Of a stretch of 64,000 nucleotides of DNA, positions 44,688 to 56,760 are shown piece by piece. The notes beneath the pieces are model-generated. The model was given only the letters and a program-made list of their open reading frames with translations. It did no database searches and was not told where the DNA came from. Origin of the DNA: Viola odorata (lineage: Eukaryota > Streptophyta > Magnoliopsida > Malpighiales > Violaceae); contig OY829541.1 of NCBI GenBank assembly GCA_963691705.1, forward strand, positions 34,856,719 to 34,920,718. Reading direction: 5' to 3'. Position 1 is the first letter of the stretch, and every line of letters starts with the position of its first letter. The position numbers were made by a program, and so were the translations under genes.

Positions 44688-45020
44688 TGCCCCTATCCAA
44701 ATTTAGCTGACGTTTTAGCCCAAAAATTGTGTTCTCATTTAATTGACGCCCTTGACAATTGTGTCCATTTAATTTATATTTTAACAAAAAATGCTCCTTA
44801 GACGACCTGTCGTTCGTTGAATAAACAACATGTCACATAGTGAAAAAAGAGGGAAATGAAAGTTAAAGTGAAATTGAGTTGGGCAGGATTTCAAATTTTG
44901 GGTTTTCTTGAAAAATAGATAGTCAGTAGCCTCTGACACCCATTCTCTCCATCTTCTCCTTCTCTCTTCCTTAGCTTTCATGCTTCTTTCTCCTAAAAAA
45001 AATCTTTACTTGATAGGAAG

Positions 45021-45473
45021 ATGGAGGACATTTATTTTAAAGATTCTCAGCCTGATAGTTGTGTTCAATTTGATGATTCTGATAATATATTTGTTGAGGA
45101 TTCTCTTGCAGCCGACGATGTTGAAATGGATATTATCGTAGATGTTGCAGCAGAAGAGAAGGGTGTAATCGAGGAAATCGATGTGGTTGGGTAAGAAGAT
45201 GGTGAGATTTCTGAGCTGACTGTTGAGGAGAAGCAACTACTGTCGAACGTTAAGGATTTTGTCAAGAGAGTTTTAGCTCAGAGGAATGAGAAGGCTCATT
45301 TGGATTTTGATCTAAATGAAGTTCCAACCATTGATGTTACTCAAACTCTCACTCCGATAGTGAAGGAAGACAAAGGCTTCGATTTGAATTGTTTACCAAC
45401 ACCTAAGGTTGATGAAGACAGAGACTTTGGTTTCATCCTCACACTGCGAATGAACGTACCAGGTTTATACTAG
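45021..45473 (+). pseudogene. DFDLN-motif ORF inside the mariner-like element
   Basis: Reads MEDIYFKDSQPDSCVQFDDS, an acidic stretch, a TAA at 45192-45194, then a Lys/Glu helix-like segment (VEEKQLLSNVKDFVKRVLAQ), DFDLNEVP, and after about 25 residues FDLNCLPTPKVDEDRDFGF, ending TAG at 45473. It is clearly related to the ORF at 350-873: same start (ME..xF, DSQ.DS, FDDS) and the same pair of DLN motifs. The TAA sits in GGGTAAG, so it could be a splice donor and not a stop. Function unknown. Confidence 0.6.
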
Positions 45474-45884
45474 ATTTCCTTATGAATGGGTTTTGGGTGT
45501 ATATATTTTAGTTTTCACTTAGGTGTTTGATGGATTTTGCTATTTCTGAATTTTTATTGCCAGAAAGAATGATGAAAGGATTTTATTAATTCTGGAATTT
45601 ACTACAGTAGCTGAATATATGAATATGGTGTTGATGATTTTTTTTTGATGTGTTTTGTGTTGAATTACTGGTGCATTTCTGGATTTTTTTTGTATTGATA
45701 AAATCTAGCGATTCCCTGTGTGTTGTTGTGTTTTATTTGACGTTGCTCAATTCACACATTTTTTCTAATTTCACAGAAGCAACAAAAATTCATTGACAAT
45801 CATAAAATGAACAACATTGAGATAAAAAGAAACTGATGACAAGCAAGCAAAGCATTGCATACTCATTACATTAAATATCCCCAG

Positions 45885-46247
45885 TTAGTTCAGTTTTGGG
45901 ATTGCAGGAATCTTGTTGGCAAACTTGTTACCAGACCTTACAGCTGCATTGATATTGTTGATGCACAAATTGAGACACTCCCTTTTAGTCTCCAACTTTG
46001 CAATTATTTTTCCCAAGGGAATTAAGGAGTTGCCAATGGTGAGGATCAAGTCATTAGCATCAGGATCTTCATCATCTATAACTGCTACATTCCTTATCTC
46101 CTTCAGCCTGCGAGCCACTCTCTTTATGCGTTCAATGTCCTGCTCTATTTGGAGTAACTTGTGCTGAAAATCGCCAACGTCTTGATGAAGAGTACTTCCA
46201 ACTGCTCCTGCAATGTTGAGAATGGATGTAGCCTCACGAGGATCTAT
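45885..46247 (-). pseudogene. Small unknown protein, inverted copy 1
   Basis: About 120 codons: DPREATSILNIAGAVGSTL, QIEQDIERIKRVARRLKEI, TIGNSLIPLGKIIAKLETK, ending NKIPAIPKLN. Helical, probably coiled coil. Where the plus-strand sister copy (46933-47295) has ATG, this one has ATA at 46247-46245, so it lacks a start unless spliced. I do not recognise the family. Confidence 0.6.
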
Positions 46248-46932
46248 TGCTCATACTGGAAGAAATAGGCAGGACAGAAATGGCTATAAGCAAAGGAAGA
46301 AAGGATGTTATGGTTTGGTGAAAGTCTGTAGATGACCCATTTTTTATAGAGAAAGTAGTATTGAGTCCATGACCTACTAAAACACAAACACCTGCCGGTT
46401 GGAAGAGATAGGGAGTTGTGCAGTTTCAGCTTTATCTTCGGCTCATTGAAGGGAACACAAAAGGCACCGTGATTCCATGCCTATTAAACAAGGTAAGGTA
46501 GGTTGTGTTTTATCAACTATTGCCATATTCAATTGATTCCTTTCCCAATTTAATTAACATAATCAATTATACTCTTTTTAATTTGATTTCGTATCTACAA
46601 TAATTATGGTAAATCCTTTGGGAATCCGTTCAGTGCAGTGAAGCTCTTTCACCTTTCTCGATTCAATTAACATAATCAATTTTTTTCTATTGAAAATTTA
46701 ATTTTGTATTTACAGCAGCTATGCCCTTTCACTCTACAGAAGCAGTTGAGACAATGCAAAACTCCTTTACTTCTCCCTCCATTAAAGCAACCCTGTCTGC
46801 TCAATTTTTTTAGAAAAATTATAACTCATATTTCTCCCTCTATTAAAGCAACCCTGCATACTTTGTTTCTTCATCTCTTTTACTCCATCTGCTTCTTTGC
46901 ATTAATTTCAAACTAATATTTCATCTTCTTTC

Positions 46933-47295
46933 ATGGATGCAAGAGAGGCAAAAAGTTTTCTTGCAGGTGGAGGGGTTATTGGTGGTTATATAGAGCAGGA
47001 GATAGAGCAGGCTACAGCCAAGATCGAGCAGACAAACTAGAACATCAATAGGTTTGTAACCCATGTAGCAAGGCTGAGAATGATCAAGAATGGAGCACAC
47101 GAGCAATACCATACCCAGGATGGGATTGTCATTATTGACACAGTTGGGAACAGATTGGTGCATCTGGAAAATGCAATTGCTCTCCTAGAAGCAAAGAATG
47201 AAAGCTTAGAGTCCACCATCAATATTGCTAGGTCTGCTCAAGTTGCTCCGGAAAAATATGGAAACAAGATCCCTGCCATCCCCAAGAATGATTAA
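46933..47295 (+). pseudogene. Small unknown protein, inverted copy 2
   Basis: Reads MDAREAKSFLAGGGVIGGYI, EQEIEQATAKIEQ, a TAG at 47038-47040, VARLRMIKN, DTVGNRLVHLENAIALLEAK, ending GNKIPAIPKND. It is the same length and shares the pattern D.REA.S.L, R..V.RL, GN.L..L..I..LE.K and NKIPAIPK with the minus-strand copy. The two face away from a spacer of about 690 bp. One in-frame stop. Helical; unknown function. Confidence 0.6.
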
Positions 47296-47349
47296 GTTGT
47301 TGTTTTTAACTTTTAGTTATTTTTTTAATTTTTATGTTACTTTAATGGA

Positions 47350-47640
47350 TAAGGTTTGAGTTTAATGAATCTCTATTTCAATGGATTGTTTATCAGTTTA
47401 ATGAATTTCTTGTTGATTCAGTTTCACTTCATTCTGAATTACTTGTTGTTTCAGTTTCAATTCTATTTCAATTCCTTGCTGATTTGGTTTCAGTTGAATT
47501 ACAATTTCTTGTTGATACAATTTCACTTCATTCTGAATGGATGTAGCTTCAGTTTCAGTTGAATTATAATTTCTTATTGATTTAGTTTCAGTTCTATTTC
47601 AATACCTTGTTGATTTAGTTTCATTTGAATCACAATTGCA
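47350..47640 (+). repeat. Degenerate TTTCAGTT/TTGTTGATT minisatellite
   Basis: Irregular repeats of TTGATTYAGTTTCAGTT, TTTCACTTCATTCTGAAT and TTCTATTTCAAT. Low-complexity DNA inside the mariner-like element; open frames in it are not genes. Confidence 0.75.
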
Positions 47641-48389
47641 AGTTTTGTACTTCTTCTCAATAGCTAACGGGGCATGCCGTGAGCTTCGGCTCTCAAATGC
47701 TATTTATTTAGCTCTTAGCGGTATGCCTTAGCGGCATGTGAACAAACTAGCGGCCCAAAGTAGTGACAGTCCATATGATGCAAAATTTATGGAAATAGGG
47801 GATGTGCAAAATTGATGGAAACAGAGGCAACGAATTCTAAGCAATACTAATATTTGATCAAATATAATTACAACTCCATTGAGCCACTTCTTCCTTTATA
47901 AAAAATAATTCATTTTGTTCACATGATGCACAATCCATATTGAAGGCAAAAATAACCTACACAAATGTGATGGAATAATGCTTGTTCTAGCAATATAATG
48001 TCCACAAAAAACTACTCATATTCTCATACGCAACTTTAATTCTTCACCCCGGTTCTGTCCAAAATCCATTCACTACTTCTAGCTACACAACACAGTCCCT
48101 TTACCAGCTACAAAAAAAATCATATTGTCATATATATAACAACTTCAATCTTTTACCTCCTTATGTGCAAAATTCAAATTCTGATAATTCTACATAAATC
48201 CCTGCAAAATAACTAAGCCATACATTAGTTGACATAGTAAACGAAACCTTAGCACATGTTAGACAATCACCTGAGATTTTATGGAGAGACACGAGCTAAT
48301 GCATTAGCATAAATCTCTGGACAACACCACAATCTTGATGGTAAAGTCCCTTATCTCTCAAGTTGATTCTTCTTAAGGTGAGGAATCTT

Positions 48390-49823
48390 GTAGATGTTGG
48401 ATCCATCATATTTCATATTTCAATCATACATGTCTGCAATGTTAAAAAGATGTGGTTGTTTTTCTTGATTGAAAATTCTTGGTATGCCTCCTCAACTACC
48501 GCAACCAATTCAACAATGGACTTTGCACACTCTTTACTCTGCAGTGATTGAATTGCTCTAAAAAATCCAAGGTCCATGACGTTTAAATCAGGAGAGTTAT
48601 GAGGCTGACAAACTAGAGACACATTTAATCCACTTTCCTAAACTGCATACAAGAATTCAACATCATTAGTGTGAATATGGGTCTTGACATTGTCTTGTTG
48701 AATAAAAATTTGATCCCTAATACTCTCCCTAGGCCACTTGTTGGCTATGACCGGTAATACTTTACCAACCATAAACTCTCTAATAACGTCTCTGGTTATG
48801 TTAGCGATGAGTTTAACCTCAAGTGTACCATGAGGCCTATTCTAACTCGATCGAACAACAATAACATATTGAACTAGTGGGAAAACTCCAATCTTTCCAT
48901 CAAAAGTACATAAGCCATTAGAGTCATACCTTGGCCTTGCAACAGCAACTAAGAACATTACTTTAGGAATGAAATGAGAGCTTTTAATGGTTCTTACTAG
49001 ATCAATCTCATCTTGCATGAGGTAATACGCATGTGATCTCTTGATCAAATAGAATCACTTCTCATCAATATGCACAATGTTGTCCATCCGATTGAATGTT
49101 GGATCATGTGGTAATGTTGTTGGGTCAAAACTTGAGAGACAATGATTGATTCTGGAAGTGTGATTGTCTGGTGTCAATGAGGGTTTAATTGCATTCGTGT
49201 GGCATCTGATGACTCCCTCTTTCAATTTACCATACAAATATGTCTTCGATACACCAAGGGCAAAAGCAAGAGATCTCAAGGTTGTCCTCTGTCTCAAAGG
49301 AATAGTTCGCATCTTTCCAAATCAAAATCAACTCTTTTTTTACCACAATTTTTCACTCTACTATTAGCATGAATGTGGTTACCTGACTCCCTTGCACGTT
49401 TCTATGTCCTCTGTATTGTTCAAATTCCCACTCCAAAAGAGACACCCCATTCACACTTTTTTCTAGGAGCATTTCATATGCAGCGAGTCGTTCAGTTGTT
49501 GTTAGTTCTTTCATGTGCTCTAACCATACAAAATGTAAACATGGTCAGTCAAATGGCAGAATGGTTTTGAAAAATAAAGATAACAACTTCAGATGGAATG
49601 AATTACCTCGTCGTAGTGCCTGGTTTAAGTTTGGAATCTCCATAGGTTGCTCAACTTCTTCATCGTAGACAAGTGGTTGATTTTGGATTTCTAGAAAACC
49701 TGAACCATTCGATGATAAATCGTCAAGACCAGGCCAGTTGATTGGAGGAGATTCAGGTTGGACTGACATATGAAACGGAGGAATGACTGGGAATTCATTG
49801 AGGTCAGGTAGTGAAGAAGCCAT
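48390..49823 (-). pseudogene. Mariner-like transposase, degenerate
   Basis: Plant mariner-like (DDD-type) transposase in pieces. Start MASSLPDLNEFPVIPPF, with a probable intron after QALRR; then EHMKELTTTERLAAYEMLLE; then IPLRQRTTLRSLAFALGVSK and NAIKPSL (helix-turn-helix region); NIVHIDEK (first catalytic Asp) with TGA in place of the Trp codon before Phe; KVMFLVAVARPRYDSNG; IFIQQDNVKTH (second Asp); QPHNSPDLNVMDLGFFRAIQ (third Asp); IFLTLQTCMIEI. Several stops and shifts make it inactive. The N-terminal DLNEFP motif is reminiscent of the DFDLN ORFs nearby. Confidence 0.9.
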
Positions 49824-50698
49824 AACAAACCCAATGGCAAGAGTTTGAGGAAGAGAGTTTGGTGGAATTTGAAATAAGAGAGAGATAATGAAATTTGAAA
49901 CTCATACATAATTTCAAATAATTTTAGGAAACTGGGGAAGGAGGGAAACAATTTGAATTTGGGTTTTTGCCAAAATTTTCTGAAATTTTGGCCAAGTTTT
50001 GCGCAGGTTAGGGCTAAGTGTTGATGAAATTTTTGGAACAAAAATAGAGGAGAGAAGATGCTGGGAGGAGAGAAAGAGAGAAGAATAAGCTAAGCTGGGT
50101 TTGATTTTTAAAGCCAAAACCATAGGTTTTCTTTCCGTTGCGTGGTGCGGCCCACAGATAGCTTTCTGACAGAAAGTTGAGCTTGCACAATAACGAATTG
50201 ACTGACCTTAATATGTGTGATTCAAGGCCCAACGTCAGTTAAATTTGGACAGAGAGAATATATAAGAAAATAATAATGGGAGAGAGGAGACAGAGAATAC
50301 ATAAATAATTAAGGACTACATTTTTCTCTCTTGATTTCAATAAATATCATTTTAGGAACTGAAATTTGGCCTAAATTAGATGGTGTTTCCTTTGCTTTTT
50401 ACCATTCTACTCTCTTTTCATTGCAATTTTACATAGTTGTGCAACTGACATTATCGTAAATAAAAAAGGCAGTAAGGGATAAGAATGTCACAAATAACTT
50501 TGGTAGCTCCACACCATTCATTTTATTAAGAAGTGTTCCCAAACCCAAAATGACATTTATTAGAATCCGGAGGGGGTATTATATTGGGTTGCTTAGAACA
50601 TTACAAATTGAGCATTTATATAAGCATAAAATATAATTCACTATGGAAAACACAACATCTAGAATAACGAGAAGAATACATGAAATAATATCTCTATA

Positions 50699-51243
50699 CA
50701 GTTAAACCTCGATAAATGAATGCTCTTGGGACCAGAAAAAATATTCGTTTAGTGAGTTTATATGAATTTTTATTCATTTAGATAGTATTTTTACATTTTT
50801 ATTTTTTCGTATGATTATTTATTTTACATTTAATGTACAAATACGTATATAGACTATGCACATTTAATGCAGAATATTCCAGAAGTTGTGTTTGCACTAG
50901 AAAAAGTCGCAGATGTGATGCATTTTGGTGGAAGGAAAAAACAAACAACTTTAGAAGCTTTTTTTGTGAAGAAATGACTTCTTGTATGAACATTGTTGAT
51001 TGGAAGAAATATTTTTGTTTTTAGGATAAATAAATAAATATATATATATATATATATCTTATGAATTTTAATGATTATTCATTTATATTTACATGGGGTC
51101 TTTAAGGATTCAAAAAAAATTATTCGTTAATGCATTTAGCGAGGTTATTCATTTAGCCCATTTGTCCAAGTCGGGACCGGAGAAAATTATTCATTTGGCG
51201 AGGTTATTCGTTTATCGGACATTCATTTATCGAGGTTTAACTG
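50699..51243. mobile_element. Emigrant-like (pogo-type) MITE
   Basis: Perfect inverted ends CAGTTAAACCTCGATAAATG at both sides, flanked by TA dinucleotides (50697-50698 and 51244-51245). The end sequence matches the CAGTAAAACCTCTATAAATTA type of Arabidopsis Emigrant/Lemi1. 545 bp. Internally, GCGAGGTTATTC(A/G)TTTA motifs recur near the right end. No transposase recognised. Confidence 0.9.
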
Positions 51244-51245
51244 TA

Positions 51246-52477
51246 ACTAAAAGAATACGAGATATCCTTTAATTACGAAACAATCAAATGAGATCGGACT
51301 ATGCTCATCTACAACTCTATCAAGCTCCTAAATCAACAATAAAATTCATCAACATAACCATAGCAACAAAAGATGTGAAACATCTCCAATATGTTTGCCA
51401 TCATGTAGGGAAGACAATAAATAAAGTTGCAAGAAAAGGTAAAAAGATTCTACCTTATACACACACAAAAATCTTTCTAAAAATGAAATACGATTTTTAT
51501 CTAAAACTCTATTTTTTTATATAAAAAATTTCCTAAATAATTGAAAGTAGAAAGAGATAACATATACTTAACAATAAAATGAGCTCCGGTATTAACTTGT
51601 TAGAAAACAAAGGAAAAAAAGACCAAATTTCTAAACTCTTCAAAAAAATTGGAGAATGGGCTCAATGACTATTGGGTGCAAATGAGGAAAGCCTACTCCA
51701 ATTTGGATGGGCTCATGCTTGGCTTGCCAAATTATAAGAAGACTCACAAGTCTGAATAACAAAGTTTAGGCTTAGTTTATTTATTTTTCTTTAGGCTTAA
51801 GTTTTAACTCGAGCCTAATTAATTATTTACTAATCGAATCTAAATAAGCTCCACTTATTAAGATTAATTAAATTTTAATATACTTGTATTGACTTGTTAA
51901 ACATGATTCAAAATTAGTATAATATATAACAAAATTATAAAATATAAAAATTAAAAGAATTAACTAAATAAACTTATCACGGCTCAAGCTCCACTTATCT
52001 TTTTTCAAAAAGAATCTCGAGCAGTTTATGAACAGTTCGACTCATTTTGCAGCCCTATAAATAACTCAATCTTTTGAATCTCCAAGATTGATTTAGGAGA
52101 TAACTAGTAATATGGTTAATATGAATAGGGTACCAACTTTTTTACAATGATAACGAACAATGGTGCCATATATTTATGCAAATTTTATTATATTATTTTT
52201 TATAGGAAGATATTTATAATTTATTATATTATTTTTTAATAAATATATCAGAATTAAGTATTAAAAAATTCATAATTTTTAGATTTTTTATATAAAAATA
52301 GACTTTTAAGCTAAATCACAGTTTGAGAATTGTATTAAAGCAACACCAAATTATCACACACACAAAAATTGGCTAGAAAAAGAAATACGGAAATAGAGAG
52401 AGCATCTATTTTTATTACCATAAGAAAATGAAATTGGCTAGAAAAAGAAATACCGGAGTAGTAGACACAAGAAGCTG
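51246..52477. other. Intergenic, AT-rich
   Basis: No gene seen. Probable promoter and 5' UTR of the PSRP5-like copy lie at the right end. Confidence 0.4.
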
Positions 52478-53375
52478 ATGCAGAGGGAAAAGAAGAAAAG
52501 TAAAAGGCGGAAGAGAATGGGTCCCCTTGCTCTTGCCCTTGCCCTTGCCCTTGTGCCGTCGACTTCCTCTTCTTCTTCTTTGTTACTGCCAACATCGTAT
52601 CGTGCTCCGTCAGTTAACTCCATTTCTGCTGCTTCCCCAGGTAACCCCCATTCTTCTCGTCAATATCATCTCATGCATTCTTCATGAAGCAAAAACTCGC
52701 AATGACGCATTTCAGTTTGCAAGTTACATCCTTTATGTGATCAATCACCATCTTTAATGCTATTGTTACTCCGTTTCTGGGTTTTTTTCGCATTTTGGCA
52801 TATGAATTAAAGAGGGATTGTTATGGTTTTTTGGTGTTCTTCTGTTTCAGTTCCCGGGCTTTCCTCGAGCAATGATATTTTGGCAGAAAAATTAGGCAGA
52901 AAAAATGAGCAGCAGTTTCGTAACTAAAATGATCATTTTATTTACGAAATTGCCATCATTTATTATGAAACTGCCATCATTTATTTACGAAAATGCCTCT
53001 GCTCATTTTTTCTGCCTAATTTTTCTGCCAAAATATCATTTCTCTTCCTTGAAACCCATTCATCTACTCTCCAGTTCTCTCCATGGACTTCGTTTCCACT
53101 CCTCTGCTCCCACAATCAGAAGGGCTGCTTCGAGCAGCATTCAGGGGACTGGTGTGGTAGATAGCGGGGTCTCTGGAAGTGATGACGAAGAGGATGCTCG
53201 TTTTGATGGAAATCTTCTTTTGGATGCAAAGCTGCAGCTGAAGCTTGAGCATAAGATGAAGATGAAATTGGGCAAGAACGTAAGGCTTCGCAGAAAGAAA
53301 CTTTTTCACACGCGCAGGATGAGAAAGAAGGTATGCTGTCCTCCTTCAAAAACGAACAAGTTGAAGAATGTCTGA
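52478..53375 (+). pseudogene. PSRP5-like tandem copy, interrupted by a MITE
   Basis: Diverged copy of the intact PSRP5 gene at 55424. Exon 1 (52478 or a Met at 52517, to 52640) has a Leu/Ala/Ser-rich transit-like start and a donor in the same phase (CCCCAG/GT) as PSRP5. Exon 2 (acceptor at 52850) begins normally, but within 21 bases runs into a 170-bp MITE that brings an in-frame stop near 52924. After the MITE the frame is intact to 53375: LKPIHLLSSSLHGLRF, KMKMKLGKNVRLRRKK, RRMRKK, PPSKTNKLKNV. The GRWPP of PSRP5 has become VCCPP. An ATG at 52905 inside the MITE opens a 156-codon frame through the whole domain, but without a proven transit peptide. Probably not functional. Confidence 0.7.
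52871..53040. mobile_element. 170-bp hairpin MITE with perfect 42-bp inverted repeats
   Basis: The first 42 bases (starting AATGATATTTTGGCAG) are exactly inverted at 52999-53040. The 86-bp middle contains CCATCATTTAT repeats. It lies in exon 2 of the PSRP5-like copy. Because the inverted repeat runs into the flanks, I cannot tell element end from target duplication. Confidence 0.9.
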
Positions 53376-55423
53376 CCTTTATGTCTCATGCCCTCTTAGC
53401 TTGCTGGTATAATTCGCTCCCTTGCTCACTTCTTCATTTTATATGAATATCTGTGTAGTATTTATATTTTGAGCTTTAAATTCTGTGAATCATTGCTATG
53501 TCCTCTATACTTCTTGTGAATCTTGTTGCTTTTCCCAATTTAACGTGCTCTTGTGGAGGCATGCACAAGTTCAACTTGAGGCCTAAATGGATGATTGAGA
53601 TTGTTGATGCATGATGCTTTGAGTTTTCAGTATTTGATTAAACTGGTCTACAATTGATGCCTTAACTGCTCCAGGGTTTGATAAATTTTCTGTCTTAAAT
53701 TGGGAAATCATCCTATGGTTTGCAACAACATACTTATTTGGTACATTTGAAGCTAGGTAAAAGAAACAATAGGACCTCTGAAGTTTTTCCAAAGTTTTCT
53801 ACTATTTTATTGATGCATTTTATGTTTTTCATTTTTTACCACTTTTGCTTTTCCTATTGAATTTCCTCTTCCAGAAATACATTTTTTTTTTTTTTTTAAT
53901 TTCCTGTTAACCAAAAACATAATATAGTTTTCATCTTTTTTGGTATTGTTTTGGTGGAGAAATACGAAGTTCTACGCAATGTTAGTATCAGTTTTTTTGG
54001 GTTGGTTTGTGATCCTATTCTTGTAGCTTTCTTTCTTTTTCTTCTTCTTCTTCTTAACTTCTTTTGGGTGTAGTTTATTACTGTTTTCTGGACCTTTATT
54101 TCTTGAATTGCTTTGCTAATATTTTGGTTAAATCTTTCTGAAATTTTACCCAAGGTACAGTTTCATCTATATATTCGCAAAATCTAGTTTTCCAGTTTTT
54201 GGTTTCATGGCTCACCAATTGGTAAGTTAAGTACAACAGCCTTCAAATAATGACTTTTGTCCTGCAGCAGTCACCTTTTGCTGGTGTCTGCTAGGTGAAA
54301 TGACTGTCTCTTGTCTCTTTATCTACCTTTTGGCTTTAAAATCCAAGTCGACCCAAATAAACTGCTACATCCAGAAATTGAAGGCGTCTGGAGCAACCTT
54401 GCTATAACCAGTTACTTTTTCAAACACTTTATTGGAACCCTAATTAGTAATTAGTCTTTGATAGTTCTAAATGCCTTGAACTTCAGTTATAATGACCATT
54501 TTTTTCCAATCCATGCTGAGAGCTGAAAGAAAATCAAGATGGTGATCATGGTGCTGCACTACTTAGACGTTGTCAAGGGAATATATGTTATCGTGCGCAT
54601 GAAATGGGTATGGTTTTGTTGATGATGGTTATGTCATGCGATAAATGTCAAATGTTGTTTGTTTTAACAGACGTAACCAGATGACAGAAAGTTAGTCCAC
54701 GCTGATGATCTTTCCCAAATATGGACTACTTGACCTTAGTTGAAGGAGCACAGATGAGACTTTTGAATGGTTAGACTAGGCCTCAGTTCCATGATTGTTT
54801 TTTGTTGCTTGGCTGAGCCGTTTTGGTAGTGTAGGTGTTGCTGGGAAATCTTGTATTTCAATAAAGTAATTTGTTGGTCTATACACAAGATTTGCGACTT
54901 GTTTCTGTGAAAGGTCATTTAATATAGTAATGTTCTTAGAATTTAGCTGACAATGATGTAGAATGGAAAAAATTGTACCAAGTTTAATGATTCTTTTTTT
55001 CTTAATTTGACTCTAAATACATTATCTAAGGTAAGAGATCACTCTCTATTATTAATAAAATAATACTTCTTTTATTAAAAATTCAATTATAACCATGCGT
55101 GTAGCTAAAAGATGGTTTTAGTTACATGAGGTTGCGGTTAGTATATACAGTTTTTAATTTCGATTCCATTTTAATGATGATTAATGATATATTTTTGTAT
55201 GAAAAAAAGATGATCTAGGGTTTGGGCTGAAATAGCTGGCCCGGCCTTGTAACCAGAAGCCCATCTTAGACAGCACACTCCTTCCCCTCTCTCTCTCTCT
55301 GGTAGGAGCACTAGGCAACATCTCACTTTTCTTATCCACTCCATCTACGCAAACGCTCACAGACTAGAAAATCAAATGTAAAATCGTATAGAATTCAAAA
55401 AAAGAAAAAGAAAAAAGAAAAAA
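53376..55423. other. Intergenic between the PSRP5 pair
   Basis: 3' UTR of the first copy, then noncoding DNA. Just upstream of the second copy (about 55222-55265) are TGGGCT, GGCCCGGCC and AGCCCA motifs, like the site II elements common in plant ribosomal-protein promoters, followed by a CT repeat leader. Confidence 0.5.
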
Positions 55424-56031
55424 ATGTCGTTGCTTCTCTACTCCAATCCCTCTTTCACATCTCTCCCGCCTCTTTCATCTTCACCTTCCTCATGTTCATC
55501 TCCGGCTCTGGCTCTCATGGCTCCTCCAGGTACCAAACCTTATCCAATCAAGTATTTCCCATTACTTTTCTGTTTCGGACATTTCATCGAGCAGGTGGTG
55601 CTCAAATTGATTCAGGAATTTTTGTTAGGCGTCGGTTGAGTTACTTGGGTAATTATAGTATCTAATCTCTTTAATTTCTTTTTCTTGCAGCTGCTTTGAG
55701 GATGCCCATGAAACCCATTCATCTCCCCACCAAATCTTTCGGTAGAATCCGAGTCCAGAGCAGAAATGGTGTTTTTGTTGTCAAAGCTGCTTCTTCAGAA
55801 GCCGAGAGCCCGACTGGGCAGCCTCCAGCAGAACCCAAAGATGAGGCCTCTGTGGTGGCGGTTGACAAGCTGCCATTGGAGTCAAAAATGCAGGAGAGGA
55901 TGGCGCAGAAGTTGAAGATGAAGTTGGCGAAAAAGATTAGACTCCGCAGGAAGAGACTTGTCCGCAAGAGGAGATTGAGGAAGAAGGGCAGATGGCCACC
56001 TTCCAAGATGAAAAAAAATAAGAATGTGTAA
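55424..56031 (+). CDS. PSRP5: Plastid-specific 50S ribosomal protein 5 (PSRP5, bL37c-like)
   Basis: Exons 55424-55529 and 55691-56031, 148 residues. The N-terminus is Ser/Pro/Leu-rich without acidic residues, as in chloroplast transit peptides. After a variable acidic linker comes the conserved basic domain: MQERMAQKLKMKLAKKIRLR, RKRLVRKRRLRKKGRWPPSK and MKKNKNV at the C-terminus, characteristic of the plastid 50S subunit protein PSRP5. All sites are canonical (CCAG/GTACC, TTGCAG/CT). It is the intact member of a tandem pair with 52478-53375. Confidence 0.9.
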
Positions 56032-56760
56032 ACAATCCATCTCTTCTTTTTGTATGTTCTTGGCATTTTAATTTGGATTTTGATACATTATAATCCATTT
56101 CCAATTTCTTTTGTGCTTCAGTTTTACTGTTTTTGCACTACTTTTTTCTTCCTTTTCATCCAATTCCAGTGTCCAATCCCAATTCCAATGACCCTTTTTT
56201 CCAAAGTATTTGATGCCTACCATTTGAGGCTGTGTTTGCTGTGAACTGAATTGTGTTATATTGTAGCACCCACACGAGCCTCCATCGCTCGAACCTATAA
56301 CTTCGAGTCATGGGGTGTATCATGTATGCATTTCGCATGAGCCTCCGTGGCTCAAACCCATGATTTCGAGGCATGGGATATATGCACTTGCTGTTTTACC
56401 ACAAGGCTTTGTGCGATTGGTTGATACTAAGCCGAAAGAAGACTTGATTCCAAGAGAATTTCCCAAAAGGGGTAAAGATATTGGGCTTCCATTGTTGTAA
56501 AATCAATGTCTAAAATTTATGTTTTTAGCGACTTGCATTTACAAATTGGTAAACCCTTCCCTGATCTAAGCTTCAAGATGAAACTGAAAGCTCTATTTAC
56601 AGAAAACTTGAGGGAGAATGGATCCATGAAAAAAAAAGGAAAAGGTCAACTTTCTAACCAATTTCATGGATCATGCTGGAACAGCAAACTAGATTTCTGT
56701 TGCATAAATTGAGTAAGTATTGGGGCGCGCAAGCCACCTCTCACCTTATTAGACAGATTG
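56032..56760. other. Convergent intergenic region
   Basis: Lies between the 3' ends of PSRP5 and the RING gene. Near 56268-56385 a unit of about 70 bp, GAGCCTCC(A/G)(T/C)(C/G)GCTC...CCATGA-type with TTCGAG, occurs twice in tandem. No gene. Confidence 0.4.

Larger units (their letters stand above)
44688..50576. mobile_element. Plant mariner-like element, about 5.9 kb
   Basis: Left end CTGCCCCTATCCAAATTTAG and right end (minus strand) CCCCCTCCGGATTCTAATAA are both close to the plant mariner/Stowaway end consensus (CTCCCTCCGT type followed by TGACATTTT-like bases). Each is flanked by TA (44686-44687 and 50577-50578). It contains a degenerate mariner transposase reading leftward and three additional ORF remnants. 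Plant mariner elements of this group are usually shorter with one gene, so the size is notable. The ends are divergent, so the borders need confirmation. Confidence 0.65.

Noticed and set aside
56315..56500. 61-codon plus-strand frame after PSRP5
   Set aside because: Lies in a short tandem repeat and 3' flank; no family recognised.
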